Part shown: piece after piece, positions 53,159-62,914 of the stretch
Position numbering within the stretch: the stretch's first letter is position 1
How the letters are laid out: each line of letters starts with the position of its first letter
Source of the DNA: Planctomycetota bacterium
GTDB lineage: Bacteria > Planctomycetota > Planctomycetia > Pirellulales > Pirellulaceae
Assembly: GCA_014238905.1 (NCBI GenBank)
Contig: JABAAE010000003.1
Location: 186,001-250,000, forward strand
Direction of reading: 5' to 3'
DNA length: 64,000 bases
The notes under the pieces: generated by a model
Databases searched by the model: none
Told to the model about the DNA's origin: nothing
What the model saw: only the letters and a program-made list of their open reading frames with translations
Program-made: the position numbers and the translations under genes

Positions 53159-53578
53159 CTACTTGATTTGATGTTGCAACGTCCACCTGGTTCCGGTAAC
53201 CCACGAAATGGTCAGCCGTCCACTCCACTCACCGAACAACTGGACAATCAATCGATTAGCGTCAAATTCCAACAACTGAAATTCACCGCAACTTACCTGC
53301 TGCACAAATCCACGATTTTCGCTGATATCCCCCTCGTAACTGAGATAATCTAGCCGATGATCACCGAGCTTCTCACAAGCCGCTGAAAATCCTAAACAGG
53401 GTTCGGTTTCGCAGGCCCACGTCAACAGATGCTGCCCATCCTCAAACATCCAGTCCCAATGTGATTTCCCACAGACGACTGGTTGCCCAGCAATAAGATG
53501 TTGCCCAGCGGGCCTTTGAAAAGGCTCGGGTACCTGATGTAAGAGGATCACAAATCGCTGAAGAGACACTGAATGCAA
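53159..53578 (-). CDS. LigD 3'-phosphoesterase-like (DNA polymerase ligase N-terminal domain) protein
   Basis: 139 aa. RFVILLHQVP is the first strand; SHWDWMFEDGQHLLTWACE matches the family's HxDxxLE...L.SW element; DHRLDYLSYEGDISENRGFV matches the DHPxDYxxFEG segment; GRLTISW ends the fold. In LigD the N-terminal phosphoesterase trims 3' ends during non-homologous end joining. Stand-alone copies occur in planctomycetes and archaea. The first of the usual catalytic His/Asp (HYD) is altered to HWD, so activity needs testing. No ligase or Ku gene is near. Upstream neighbour: the DUF11 lipoprotein gene on the same strand (92-bp gap). Confidence 0.72.
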   Translation of the reverse strand: MHSVSLQRFVILLHQVPEPFQRPAGQHLIAGQPVVCGKSHWDWMFEDGQHLLTWACETEPCLGFSAACEKLGDHRLDYLSYEGDISENRGFVQQVSCGEFQLLEFDANRLIVQLFGEWSGRLTISWVTGTRWTLQHQIK

Positions 53579-53670
53579 TTTTCAAATCAAAGGCATCGCA
53601 AATGATGGTGGGGGCCGATTTCGTTAATTGAACCAGCTTTGAGAAACGATCCTATCCCGACTCACCATCG

Positions 53671-56220
53671 TTATTTGGTTACGCTTATCTTAACGGAATC
53701 CTCGATCAGTTTCGAACGGTCACTCTTGGCACCGACGACGATCGTGTACTCCTTGTCCGCCTTGGTCGGTTTTAGCGAGAGCCGAAAAGAACGCGACTGG
53801 GATCCTCGCAGCGACTTAATCGTCTCGAATACATAAGTCGTTTCCTGCGGCCCCACCTGCTTCGTCAGGTTGGGTGTCCCGTCCACAAATTCAAGATCGT
53901 TTGGAACCCTAACGGTCAGCATCACATTGGGCTCAAAATCGCGAGGTGGTCGGTCATTTAATAATTCCAGTGTAAGCTGAGCGGTATCACTGAGATTGAC
54001 AGGATTTGTTAAAAACAGACCTCGTACCTGAAGTGTATTGGAAAGAGCAGGGTTGTTGACCGGATTTGGTGCATTGATCGGTGGGGGCAATGGTCGAATG
54101 ACGGTCTTGGTTTGATCACGTCCTTTGGCACCTTCCTTGGAAGAGAATGTCACAATATTCAAAGCATTATTGGATTCCCTGAAGAACTTGTAATCGACGG
54201 CCAAGGGAATCACTTCCCCTGGTGAAAGCTCTTTAAACTGCCAGAATAATTCGTCATTTTCACGCTGTTTATATCCAGCCGAAGCATAATCAGGCACAAA
54301 TGATGGATCAAATCGAATTGCCACCTCTACATTGGTCAGCGGTACATTCCCTGTATTCTTCAAGTCGATCGTATATCGTTTGGTTTCACCGACTGCCCCA
54401 CTTTCTGGGCCATTGACCGCAATCTCGGCGGCTGGCTTTGGCACATTGGTTACCTGAACACATTGTTGGATTCGTGCCTTGCTTCCATCGCTTGATGTGA
54501 CATCGAGCGTAAAGCATTGTCTACCCGGTTGAGTCACGACAAAACTGATTTCCTTCTCGGTGGCAAATCCAAATTCGAGTTGCTCCTTGAGCGATTGTTC
54601 AACAGGGCTGGGATGACCTGGCAAATTGAGCCCTGCATCATAGTTGGCAATCAACCTGATACCGGAAATAGGTTGTTCACATTGATTCTCAATGCTGATG
54701 ACGTAGGTGATTTGGTCACCAACCTTCGCTTCGGTCGGACCCTTGATTTTCAGTCCAATACAGGGCACCGCCACATTGGTTTCCATGCATCCTTGAACTG
54801 GGGCAAGCCGATCTTCCTTGCTCTCAACAGTAAAGCAGGTTGTTGTTTTTCCTGCCCGAAATGCTTTTAATTTCAAATCAATTGAGTAGGGCGTTTGTCT
54901 TGCCGCCACATCTCCCATTCGCCATTCAATTCGGTTTCCAACGACTTTTCCCTGCGGCTTGGAGGAAAGAATTTCCAGTTTTGGATCAATTTCAGTTAAT
55001 CGAACAATGACGTTGCGAGCCACTGCATCACCCGGATTACTGACATTAATCCGATAGGTAAACTCGGCGTCTCGTCCAACGTTATTCGGACCAGCGACCT
55101 CAATAGCCAAACCGGGCGCTGTCCAGCGAACATTGGTAACGGTATCGAGGACCGTTAGTTGCCGCTGACCGCCAAAACTACTACCTGGTCGGACAATCTG
55201 GATCCGAACTCGCGCACTAGCTGGCCCATTTTGTAACTGTTGAATTCCGATACTGGCTTCGCCGATACTGTTGGTAGTGATTTCCGCTTTTTGGCTACCG
55301 GTCGGCAACAGGCCTGCATTGGTCCCCCCCACAATTTCATAGATGACCTTCCAATTAGGAATGGGTTCGTTGTTCCCTCTAGTCAATCGAACAGGCAAAT
55401 TATGCAACTGACCGTTGGTCAGGGTGGCATCATCTGGCGTTGTCCAGCGAGCATCAAGCCAGTGAATTTTCGCCGTCGTCCGTCTTCTATCCCATCCGGT
55501 GGCATTGGGAGCGACGCACGTCAGGTGGGAGGTTCCCTCTGTCGGCGAAGTCAGGCTGACCCAAGTTTGTCCTTTGGCAACATAAATATCATCCCCTGGT
55601 GAAGGCGTCCCCCGCGTTAACCTACCACCAGAGGCAGAGGTTGAACTTTTTGCGAATCCGGTAGAGACCTTTTTTGCCTCCCGGCCAAATACACCGTTGA
55701 TCAATTGGTTGGGACTTGGGGCAACAGTCACCAGATTGCCAACACTCTCCTGGGAAAGCATCCACTCCACTGGTTGCCGAAGCACGTATCGGCCGTCATT
55801 ACCGCAAAGGCCAGCCATCACAATCACCTCGCTTCCCACTGGAGCGACCACTTCATCAGGCGTCAGAATGATCCTGCCCGATTTTGCAGGGATCGTCACT
55901 TCGGGAGCGGCAGGCAGGACTCGAACGGCGAGGGGGGGTGGTGCCTGCTGAACGGGTAAAGCAGGACTTGCGGTAATGGGTTGCAGCGTGTTGGGAGGTG
56001 TTGCCTGAGGCAATTGCCAAGGTGCCGGAACAGGACTGGGTAACGGGCCGACCGGAGCCTGAAAGACTGAGGACGTTCCAACAGGGACAGGCCCCTGAGT
56101 GAATAACCGGTTACCGGTCGGGTCAATTCGCGGGATTGAGAAAGGAGCGCAACCACTGAAACCGCCCACGATCATGCAGAGCATCGCGAAAAGCGCCAGT
56201 TGTTTGAACAATCGGTTCAT
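53671..56220 (-). CDS. Large lipoprotein with DUF11/CARDB-like repeats
   Basis: 849 aa. The signal ends in lipobox FSGC (Cys24). A Pro-rich stretch (60-115) leads to beta-sandwich modules: an early Ig-like part (PVRLTRGNNEPIPNWKVIYEI), then three or four DUF11-type repeats with typical 'Y-x-I-x-V-x-N-x-G' strands (RDAEFTYRINVSNPGDAVARNV, VGDQITYVISIENQCEQPIS, VGETKRYTIDLKNTGNVPLT) and a last part near NVMLTVRVPNDLEFVDG. It is probably an outer-membrane-attached adhesion or scaffold protein. Conserved Cys pairs in the middle (CFTVESKE..GCMETNVAVPC) could form disulfides. The gene follows the 1306-aa secreted-protein gene on the same strand (306-bp gap). Confidence 0.82.
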   Translation of the reverse strand: MNRLFKQLALFAMLCMIVGGFSGCAPFSIPRIDPTGNRLFTQGPVPVGTSSVFQAPVGPLPSPVPAPWQLPQATPPNTLQPITASPALPVQQAPPPLAVRVLPAAPEVTIPAKSGRIILTPDEVVAPVGSEVIVMAGLCGNDGRYVLRQPVEWMLSQESVGNLVTVAPSPNQLINGVFGREAKKVSTGFAKSSTSASGGRLTRGTPSPGDDIYVAKGQTWVSLTSPTEGTSHLTCVAPNATGWDRRRTTAKIHWLDARWTTPDDATLTNGQLHNLPVRLTRGNNEPIPNWKVIYEIVGGTNAGLLPTGSQKAEITTNSIGEASIGIQQLQNGPASARVRIQIVRPGSSFGGQRQLTVLDTVTNVRWTAPGLAIEVAGPNNVGRDAEFTYRINVSNPGDAVARNVIVRLTEIDPKLEILSSKPQGKVVGNRIEWRMGDVAARQTPYSIDLKLKAFRAGKTTTCFTVESKEDRLAPVQGCMETNVAVPCIGLKIKGPTEAKVGDQITYVISIENQCEQPISGIRLIANYDAGLNLPGHPSPVEQSLKEQLEFGFATEKEISFVVTQPGRQCFTLDVTSSDGSKARIQQCVQVTNVPKPAAEIAVNGPESGAVGETKRYTIDLKNTGNVPLTNVEVAIRFDPSFVPDYASAGYKQRENDELFWQFKELSPGEVIPLAVDYKFFRESNNALNIVTFSSKEGAKGRDQTKTVIRPLPPPINAPNPVNNPALSNTLQVRGLFLTNPVNLSDTAQLTLELLNDRPPRDFEPNVMLTVRVPNDLEFVDGTPNLTKQVGPQETTYVFETIKSLRGSQSRSFRLSLKPTKADKEYTIVVGAKSDRSKLIEDSVKISVTK

Positions 56221-56526
56221 TACGTTGCTGAATTAGAGGTTCTCAACATTCGTCAAAGTGAGTCCACGGATTTCAATGACGATTCGTGAGAAAATCTACC
56301 ACCCTCTTGGCAACATGTAGGTTTTTTTCACCAAGGGCTGTTGAGAAAAAGCAACAAAAGGATAACGGTTATATCGATGATTAGCGACAAAGGGAAAATC
56401 TGTGTGGTTTGGACGTTGATAGAATCCCGACAATCCAACCAATTAAAAAACAGTCGCCAAAAACTGCAGTCGAAGAGTCTGAATCGACTTTTGGCCCAAA
56501 CCAGACCATTGCTCTCGATCGAACGA
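56221..56526. other. Spacer between two large minus-strand genes
   Basis: 306 bp. A short hairpin GTCGA...TCGAC with flanking T's on the minus strand (near 56471-56494) may terminate the 1306-aa gene. No ORF or RNA is recognised. Confidence 0.4.
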
Positions 56527-59500
56527 CTACTTTCGTGAAGATTGTGCCTCGGCAGCAGGTTTTTCCGAAGTCGTTGACTCTTGTGGCTGCCTTGCGATGT
56601 CAACGGGCACAGCGGCTGCATCCTTGGCCGAATTGGAGTTCGATGGAACATACGCTCCAATGAAGGCTGGCCAATAACTATTTAACAGCTGATGAGCCTG
56701 CAACAACTCACCTTCGGAAATTTTGTGAGCTGCCAAAGTGACTATTTTGGTAAGTGCCTGCTGATCCGAAGCATCAAACCACCGATCGAATACCCTGAAA
56801 TTATCAACCAACACAGCACCTTTGCCCAAGATATCCACCCCGACACGTATATCGGAGAGATCTGTCGGCACATCGTTGAAGTGAACCGCAAAAACCTTCC
56901 ATTCACTTTCAATTCTGACCGGTAGCGGCAGATCTTCTTCAGCGGAAAACGATCCAAAGCGGTAATACTCTTTTCCGCCACGATTTCCATCGAGTGACAG
57001 TCGAACTTGCGGACAAGTTTGACCATCCACTAACTTCATCGAAACCAGGAGCGAAAGTCGGCCTGTTCGGGGAATAGCCAGTTGCGCCCCGCGGATCCAA
57101 CCCCATTTTTCGTCCGCGGTGTTAGTCAATTCCAAAGCCCGTGACCCGTTGGGAGTATTCACCTCAATGGCCGCGACTTGAAAGTCCTCATCCTCCAGGA
57201 AACTCCACCCTTGGGGCCTAGAACGCTGATCTACAATCTCGAATCCTGTGTTGGACGAATTTGAGATCGAAGTCGGCTCCGGTAGAAATCGAATTTTTGC
57301 CAATAAAAGATCCTTTTGCCGTATCAACTCTTCTTTGACTTCGGCGGGCTGGGAAATCTGCACCCCACCGATGTCCATCTCCTTTTGATCCGAAACTGCC
57401 GCCACCAGATCAAATGGCTCAAGCTCTAGAATCAAGCGGGCTCCCTTTTCATTTTTTTCAAGCGTATTGAAAAAATCGCCCGTCACCGATCTCAGATTGA
57501 CCACCGGCGTTGTAAATGAAATCGCTACCCGGCTGGACCAGGGAGACTGATTCACAACATACAAGTAGCTCTTTTCACCAACAGACTTCATTCTGACCAC
57601 CACCGGAGACTCCAGGTTATTCCTGGTGACCGTTTCAAAAGCAATATTGGGGAGCTTGGTATAGGTCGACCAAATTCGCTTTGGATCCGATGATAAAGCC
57701 CTAGTGCTGAGAAAGCTGGAATCAACCATCAGTAACGCATCCTGCCTGGCAATTTGGCGGACCAACTCTCGTCGAAAAGCGTCGTTGGAATTGGCGACAT
57801 CAGCATAATAGGTCAACTCACGAGGCACCGACGGTTCAGGAAAACCCGCTGCTAGATCTGAGATACGCTCGGCTCTGGGTAGAATCACTCGTTGCACATT
57901 AAAATAATGGGGACGGTCCAATTTATCATCTCCGCTCTTGCTTTCGTTCGACGCTTTGACCAGTGACATCGATTCACCTATGGCGAATTGACTTCTTTTG
58001 TCTGCGTGGTTGGTTGCTGCGGATTCCAAAACCGAGAGCATTAACCCGACATTGGCTTTGTTAAGAGACGTTACATCAATTCCCTTTGGGAGGTTCATGT
58101 CTATCGGTTTTTCCCGACCTCTTAACGTTGGGAATAGCCGCGGCAAATCAGCCATTGACTGGCTGCCAAAACCAGATGAACCAAAAACCATCTTTCTTGA
58201 CACTAAGGTATCCGAGGTATCAAGGATCAAACGTTTTTTAGTTGCTGCACCAATATCCTGATTCAGTTGATCAAAAAATTTCGAATACTGATCGGCCCGC
58301 CAACTCAGGAATTCCTCCCGTTTTTCTGCGTAAACCCGGTGACGTATACTTGGGAAATCGCCGTTGGAAACCAATTGGATGGTTTGATCCTGCAAAAATC
58401 GATCGACAATGAAATCGTTATAGCCAGTCTTGGCGTCCACAAACGTCAGTTGATTATTGCCACCTACCTGCAGTGAAATACCGCCAAAAGACGGGTGATG
58501 GGAATAACGATTGGTGATTTCGACAATTAGACGGCGAACGATTGCCTGCACTTTGGGATGCAGCACGTTGTAGGCTGTTGACATTTTCCCGTCGACCGTT
58601 TGCAGCCTCATATCCTGGAATTGGGCTGTCGTCATTTCGTGACGAAGTGCTTCCAACTCGGCAATGTTTTCGGGAATTTGCAACCGAGGGATCAACGTTA
58701 AACTGTTGGCATTGAATTGCCGGAACAACAATTCAAGAACATCTTTTCGAATGGGATCTTTAGCGGATGCCGAAAACACTCCCGTATCCAGCCCGGGAGT
58801 AGCCTGCAAAACAGCACTCGGATAAATCGAACTGCCATTTTCATTCACATCCAATACCACCCCTTGGTACCCGCTACTATTGAGAAGCCGAATTAATCGC
58901 TCCCCTCCCACCATGAAAGTCTGCCAATCATGTAATTCGATTTGATTTTCCGCTGCCATCGGTGCCGCCAACATCCGGCTGTAATGTTCTACAGATATAT
59001 TTGCCATTAATCTGCGATGTTGGTTCGTTGAAAACACGAACGCTTCCTGCTCGTTATTGACCTTAAAAACGCGAATTTTTTTAATTCGAACATTCTCATC
59101 AGCGGACGCGTTACGCACCAGCAATAGCGGACTCTTGGAATGACTCCAGGTCAGAAACCGGTTCGTCCGATAGTTTCTTTCGGGTTTTTTGGAATCGGCC
59201 GAAACGTCCCTGAACGAGTCGACGACAACCGGGGCATAGGAGCGTTGGCCGGTTCGATCCAATAGAACAAAATCGCAGAGTCCATCCGAATCGAGCTGAC
59301 AATCAATTTCAAAAAGTAACAGATCCTGCGATGAATGGAGCTGAAGTGGAAAAATTTTCCAGCTTTCTGCTTCGACTTCAAAATAATCGCCGCCCGGTTT
59401 CGTTGGAATGGGAAGGTGTTTTTTTATCATCTCCCGGGTACTGTCGCTTAGTCGGTCAAGTTGACGAAACCGCAATAGACGTGGTAACCACTCTGTTCGA

Positions 59501-60447
59501 CCAGGAGAGTCCTCGAAAACCAATTCCAGATTGGAAGGGTGATCAATTCGTGTCTTGATAACCGATCGATGAGGAACAACGAATTGAATGGAGCGGGAAA
59601 CTAGTCTTTGAGCTGGTGAAAACGGAATTTTAAACGGTTCAATTATACTGGCTTCCCAGTGGTAAACTCCCGGCGTCGCTGGCACTTCGATTTCAAAATC
59701 AAAACGGTCGCCAGGCCCTTCAACATCCCGCACCTCAGTCCAAATCGGTTTGCTGCCACCGACTTGACTTCGCAAGGCGACTTGCAGCTTCTTTCTCGAT
59801 GAAAAATCCAAACGACTATTCTGAGATATCCCAAGGGGCAATGTTAACTTTTCATTGGGACTGAAAACCATAGAATCGCGGTTCGAGAGGAATTTAATCT
59901 CATCACCCGCCGCCCGAAAAACGACAATTCTGTGGGAGGCAAATCCAGATTCCTTCGAATAGGAATCGGAGAGTACCTCGTCAAGTTGAAACTCCCCTTC
60001 CAGACTGGTCTCTGTTGAGTCATTCTCCGCATCAACGGCAACCGACTCCTTGCCGTTTAAATGAACCGGCGTTAACTCGAACTGGATGTTGCTCTCCAGA
60101 TCACCCACCACTTCGATTTCGAAACCACCAAACCGGGTTGCCTGTTTTAAATCAACAATAATGGAGTTTTGGTACTGGTAAATTCTTCCTGACTGATCAG
60201 CCTCAAGTCCAAGAATCCGAAGGTTGCCAATTTGAACGTTCGGAGGAAAATCAAATCGCCCCTTCCAGGCTGTAATTTGTTCACCGCCCCAATTGATGCG
60301 CAGCCTCGTTCCGTTGAGACTTTCATCTCCCAAGGCACTATTGAGCAGCCAAAGCAAATTCGTGATGACCAGAAGCACACCGAGCATGGGTCGGCGTAAC
60401 GCCGAACAACAAAATTCAGGGCATGCCGGACTTCCTTGTCCGTACAT
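56527..60447 (-). CDS. Very large exported protein, possibly glycoside-hydrolase-like, function unknown
   Basis: 1306 aa. The hydrophobic segment MLGVLLVITNLLWLLNSALG begins at residue 21, so translation may start at 60387 (ATG) instead of 60447; a purine-rich AAAGAAAAA favours 60447. The N-terminal half is beta-rich (sugar-binding-like modules). A central region of about 350 residues (WQTFMVGGERLIRLLNSSGYQGVVLDVNENG, ANSLTLIPRLQIPENIAEL, RRLIVEITNRYSHHPSFGGISLQVG) reads like a TIM barrel of the GH10-like/YngK type. The C-terminal part includes another beta-sandwich (GSRALELTNTADEKWGW...LSLLVSMKL) like a carbohydrate-binding module. Catalytic residues cannot be identified. The tail is Ala/Ser/Pro-rich. 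Confidence 0.65.
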   Translation of the reverse strand: MYGQGSPACPEFCCSALRRPMLGVLLVITNLLWLLNSALGDESLNGTRLRINWGGEQITAWKGRFDFPPNVQIGNLRILGLEADQSGRIYQYQNSIIVDLKQATRFGGFEIEVVGDLESNIQFELTPVHLNGKESVAVDAENDSTETSLEGEFQLDEVLSDSYSKESGFASHRIVVFRAAGDEIKFLSNRDSMVFSPNEKLTLPLGISQNSRLDFSSRKKLQVALRSQVGGSKPIWTEVRDVEGPGDRFDFEIEVPATPGVYHWEASIIEPFKIPFSPAQRLVSRSIQFVVPHRSVIKTRIDHPSNLELVFEDSPGRTEWLPRLLRFRQLDRLSDSTREMIKKHLPIPTKPGGDYFEVEAESWKIFPLQLHSSQDLLLFEIDCQLDSDGLCDFVLLDRTGQRSYAPVVVDSFRDVSADSKKPERNYRTNRFLTWSHSKSPLLLVRNASADENVRIKKIRVFKVNNEQEAFVFSTNQHRRLMANISVEHYSRMLAAPMAAENQIELHDWQTFMVGGERLIRLLNSSGYQGVVLDVNENGSSIYPSAVLQATPGLDTGVFSASAKDPIRKDVLELLFRQFNANSLTLIPRLQIPENIAELEALRHEMTTAQFQDMRLQTVDGKMSTAYNVLHPKVQAIVRRLIVEITNRYSHHPSFGGISLQVGGNNQLTFVDAKTGYNDFIVDRFLQDQTIQLVSNGDFPSIRHRVYAEKREEFLSWRADQYSKFFDQLNQDIGAATKKRLILDTSDTLVSRKMVFGSSGFGSQSMADLPRLFPTLRGREKPIDMNLPKGIDVTSLNKANVGLMLSVLESAATNHADKRSQFAIGESMSLVKASNESKSGDDKLDRPHYFNVQRVILPRAERISDLAAGFPEPSVPRELTYYADVANSNDAFRRELVRQIARQDALLMVDSSFLSTRALSSDPKRIWSTYTKLPNIAFETVTRNNLESPVVVRMKSVGEKSYLYVVNQSPWSSRVAISFTTPVVNLRSVTGDFFNTLEKNEKGARLILELEPFDLVAAVSDQKEMDIGGVQISQPAEVKEELIRQKDLLLAKIRFLPEPTSISNSSNTGFEIVDQRSRPQGWSFLEDEDFQVAAIEVNTPNGSRALELTNTADEKWGWIRGAQLAIPRTGRLSLLVSMKLVDGQTCPQVRLSLDGNRGGKEYYRFGSFSAEEDLPLPVRIESEWKVFAVHFNDVPTDLSDIRVGVDILGKGAVLVDNFRVFDRWFDASDQQALTKIVTLAAHKISEGELLQAHQLLNSYWPAFIGAYVPSNSNSAKDAAAVPVDIARQPQESTTSEKPAAEAQSSRK

Positions 60448-60733
60448 TTTTTCTTTACCAGGGTAATCTGAAAACGGCCATTTCCACCATCCGAAAAGAA
60501 ATTGTCGACCGCTCAGTATTCTATTTAAAATTCAATTTCCACTGCTAGAGCAAGTTGAACTGTCTCCGCTCGAAATCCAAAGGGCTACCAAAGAAATCCC
60601 ACTTTTAAAACGCCGGCGCCCCTGAATTCTGGTCACAGGGATGCCAGCAATGACAGCACTTGGCAACGTCTTCCCGTTAGGGAGAATCGAATGCAAACCT
60701 CAACCGGCCGGAAAAAGCTCAATCCACAGGCAG
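60448..60733. other. Spacer, no gene seen
   Basis: 286 bp between the pseudo-sulfatase and the 1306-aa gene, both minus strand. No repeat, RNA or strong hairpin is seen. It probably contains the promoter of the large gene. Confidence 0.4.
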
Positions 60734-61996
60734 CTACTCGGTTCCTAAATGCAATGCCTTGGGAAGTGGCTGCCTGGACAGCGTTCCATGTTGCTGCAAC
60801 GAAACAAGGTGACCTGATAAAACGCCAACCATCGCGTCAACCACGTCTGGGCAGGAATCACCGACTTCATTGACTTCGAGTCGATCATCCGGTTTCACGA
60901 ACAGGTTCCCAGGCTGTTGAGTATCAAGCTGAAATGGCGATCCCATGGCGTGGGAATAACTCCAGGCCGAAGTTTGAATGCGGATGGCCTGATTCCCCAA
61001 GCTGACCGCACACAAATCCAGATTTGCGATTCGAGCGTCCTCGTCACCTAACGGTTCATCGCAGCCATCAAACCAGTTTTTAATGATTCCATACAAATCG
61101 CCGGTTTGCTGTAATTTTGGTAATCGCTTTCCAGCAGCGTCTTCACCGGCATGACTACAAAAAAGCGGTACGTGCAATTGTTCCGCATGCAACCCGACCG
61201 GTGTCATTTCTTTTCCTGAAACCATTTTGACCGATTTTACCTCTCCGCCTTGTCCCTGGCCTACAATCCGATGTTCACCAAGTGGAAATCCCCGTAGACC
61301 TGCAAAAATCGTCATTGACGGGGACGCCGGAGTAGATAACGCGGCCTTCAATTCACCAAATGCTTGATCAAACTGACATACTTGCGCTGCGTATCCATGC
61401 AACAGCTTCAATCTCTCGTCGGGATCATAATCGGCTTCCAATTGCAGCGATGGCGTCTGTAAAAAGGAAAAAGGTGGCGGATCTTCCTCCCCCTTAAACC
61501 ACTGCTGCATCTCAATAGGTGCATCCCACCTACCAAACATACCCTTGGTATGAACCCAAAAAAGCAATGGCTGTTCTGCATTTTGGTTTTGCCAAGCCTC
61601 CGCAGCGACCGCGAATAACCTGTGATAGTCTGAATCAGACTGTGATGCGATATCGGAGTCTTGATCTTCGGTCTGCAAAGAGATTACTTCGTCAAACGAA
61701 TCCTCCACCAGAGCACCAATCACAGGGTCGTCGGTAATCAGCACCGATTTAATTTCGGCATTGAAAAACCCAACCGACTTCGGCACACACCCCAATTCAA
61801 TAGCCGCCGCATGAACACCGGACACCGAGGACAGAAAAAGGGCCGCGGGATCCAAGGATTCGGCGATGAAAAAATCGAAGACATCGGCATGAGCAGCCAG
61901 ACGGTCGAGATGGGGTGTCGGCACCCATGAATTCCCATACGCACCTAGAAATCTCGCATTGATTCCATCGACGGTTACTACCAGAGCGGATTTCAT
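60734..61996 (-). CDS. Sulfatase/alkaline-phosphatase-fold protein lacking catalytic residues
   Basis: 420 aa. The N-terminus ALVVTVDGINARFLGAYGN, then VPTPHLDRLAAHADVFD, is the start of the sulfatase family. At the position of the formylglycine motif C/S-x-P-S-R it reads ESLDPAALFLSSVSG (about 46-60), so the nucleophile is missing. The usual metal-binding DD near residue 10 is DG, and the later SDHGexLGEH motif is AGLRGFPLGEH (about 228-243). No signal peptide is visible, another difference from secreted planctomycete sulfatases. The start codon overlaps the stop of the upstream DUF4190-like gene (ATGA), so the two are translationally coupled. Probably a non-enzymatic member; role unknown. 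Confidence 0.8.
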   Translation of the reverse strand: MKSALVVTVDGINARFLGAYGNSWVPTPHLDRLAAHADVFDFFIAESLDPAALFLSSVSGVHAAAIELGCVPKSVGFFNAEIKSVLITDDPVIGALVEDSFDEVISLQTEDQDSDIASQSDSDYHRLFAVAAEAWQNQNAEQPLLFWVHTKGMFGRWDAPIEMQQWFKGEEDPPPFSFLQTPSLQLEADYDPDERLKLLHGYAAQVCQFDQAFGELKAALSTPASPSMTIFAGLRGFPLGEHRIVGQGQGGEVKSVKMVSGKEMTPVGLHAEQLHVPLFCSHAGEDAAGKRLPKLQQTGDLYGIIKNWFDGCDEPLGDEDARIANLDLCAVSLGNQAIRIQTSAWSYSHAMGSPFQLDTQQPGNLFVKPDDRLEVNEVGDSCPDVVDAMVGVLSGHLVSLQQHGTLSRQPLPKALHLGTE

Positions 61997-62814
61997 TCAG
62001 TGCCCGTGGGCTTTCGAGTTCGGTCTACTTTGGTCCGTTCGTTATCGATCATATCAACTGCCCACTGCACCCCAAAAGGTTCAACGTAGGCTTCCCGCTT
62101 CATCGTGAGATCAAAGAAGACATCTTCCTCGCCGGGAACGACCAACTTGAATTTATGGATGACGTAATCCACAAACTTCTTGTAACGAAAAGAAGTCACG
62201 TGCTCAACAAATTCAATCTTGGAATCTACCCCGTGGTCCACAATTTTGGTGAGAATCGGTCGCCTGAACAAATCCGTTTTTTGATTAAACGGCGTTCCGG
62301 AAAGGTCCTGCATTACGCTCGTCACTGCAGCGTCAGCCTGCGGACGGGTCTGAACTTTTTTTTCCGAATAGAATTCATCCAAATCCGTTCCCGGAACCAC
62401 TCTGTCAAAGAAACCAAAAGTCAATTGATGTGCCCCATTAAGATCTCCCTCACGGATCATTTCCAACCACCGTAGAGCATGATTCAGGCTGGCCTGCCTG
62501 ATCGTCTGTTCCCTGGATAGCTTGCCACTAATTTGCCACGCTCCAAAGAACACAGCCAATCCCATTCCTGCTATCACAAGGATTCTACCCTCGAGAATGC
62601 CATCAGATTTTTTGATGCGTACGATCGCGGAAATGCCCAACACAAAAGCGAAAAATGAACTGAAAAGGAAAATAGGAAAAAAGACTGCAGCAGCAGAAAA
62701 AATCCCAAAGATCAAGCAACTAATCGCAACAGGGTCTAGCGAGGCGTACTGGTCCATCCCCATCTCATACTTGTTGCCCATCCCTTCGGCTGAGTTTTTT
62801 TCATTTTGCGGCAT
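61993..62814 (-). CDS. DUF4190-like membrane protein
   Basis: 273 aa. Two hydrophobic segments (LDPVAISCLIFGIFSAAAVF and FLFSSFFAFVLGISAIVRI) followed by EGRILVIAGMGLAVFFGAW match DUF4190-type membrane proteins, in which GxGLA follows the helices. The C-terminal soluble part (LNHALRWLEMIREGDLNGAHQL...KFVDYVIHKFKLV) is helical then beta-rich and does not match anything I know. Its stop overlaps the start of the degenerate sulfatase gene by 4 bp. Upstream lies the CvpA-like gene (100-bp gap), same strand. GGA precedes the ATG. Confidence 0.75.
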   Translation of the reverse strand: MPQNEKNSAEGMGNKYEMGMDQYASLDPVAISCLIFGIFSAAAVFFPIFLFSSFFAFVLGISAIVRIKKSDGILEGRILVIAGMGLAVFFGAWQISGKLSREQTIRQASLNHALRWLEMIREGDLNGAHQLTFGFFDRVVPGTDLDEFYSEKKVQTRPQADAAVTSVMQDLSGTPFNQKTDLFRRPILTKIVDHGVDSKIEFVEHVTSFRYKKFVDYVIHKFKLVVPGEEDVFFDLTMKREAYVEPFGVQWAVDMIDNERTKVDRTRKPTGTE

Positions 62815-62914
62815 GGTTTGATTCCGTATTGTTTTTTAATGTCTTTCTGACTTCCCGAAAGAAGCAACCTGCCCACAAACTCTATTTCGCCGGCCAATCA
62901 TTTCCATCGGCAAT

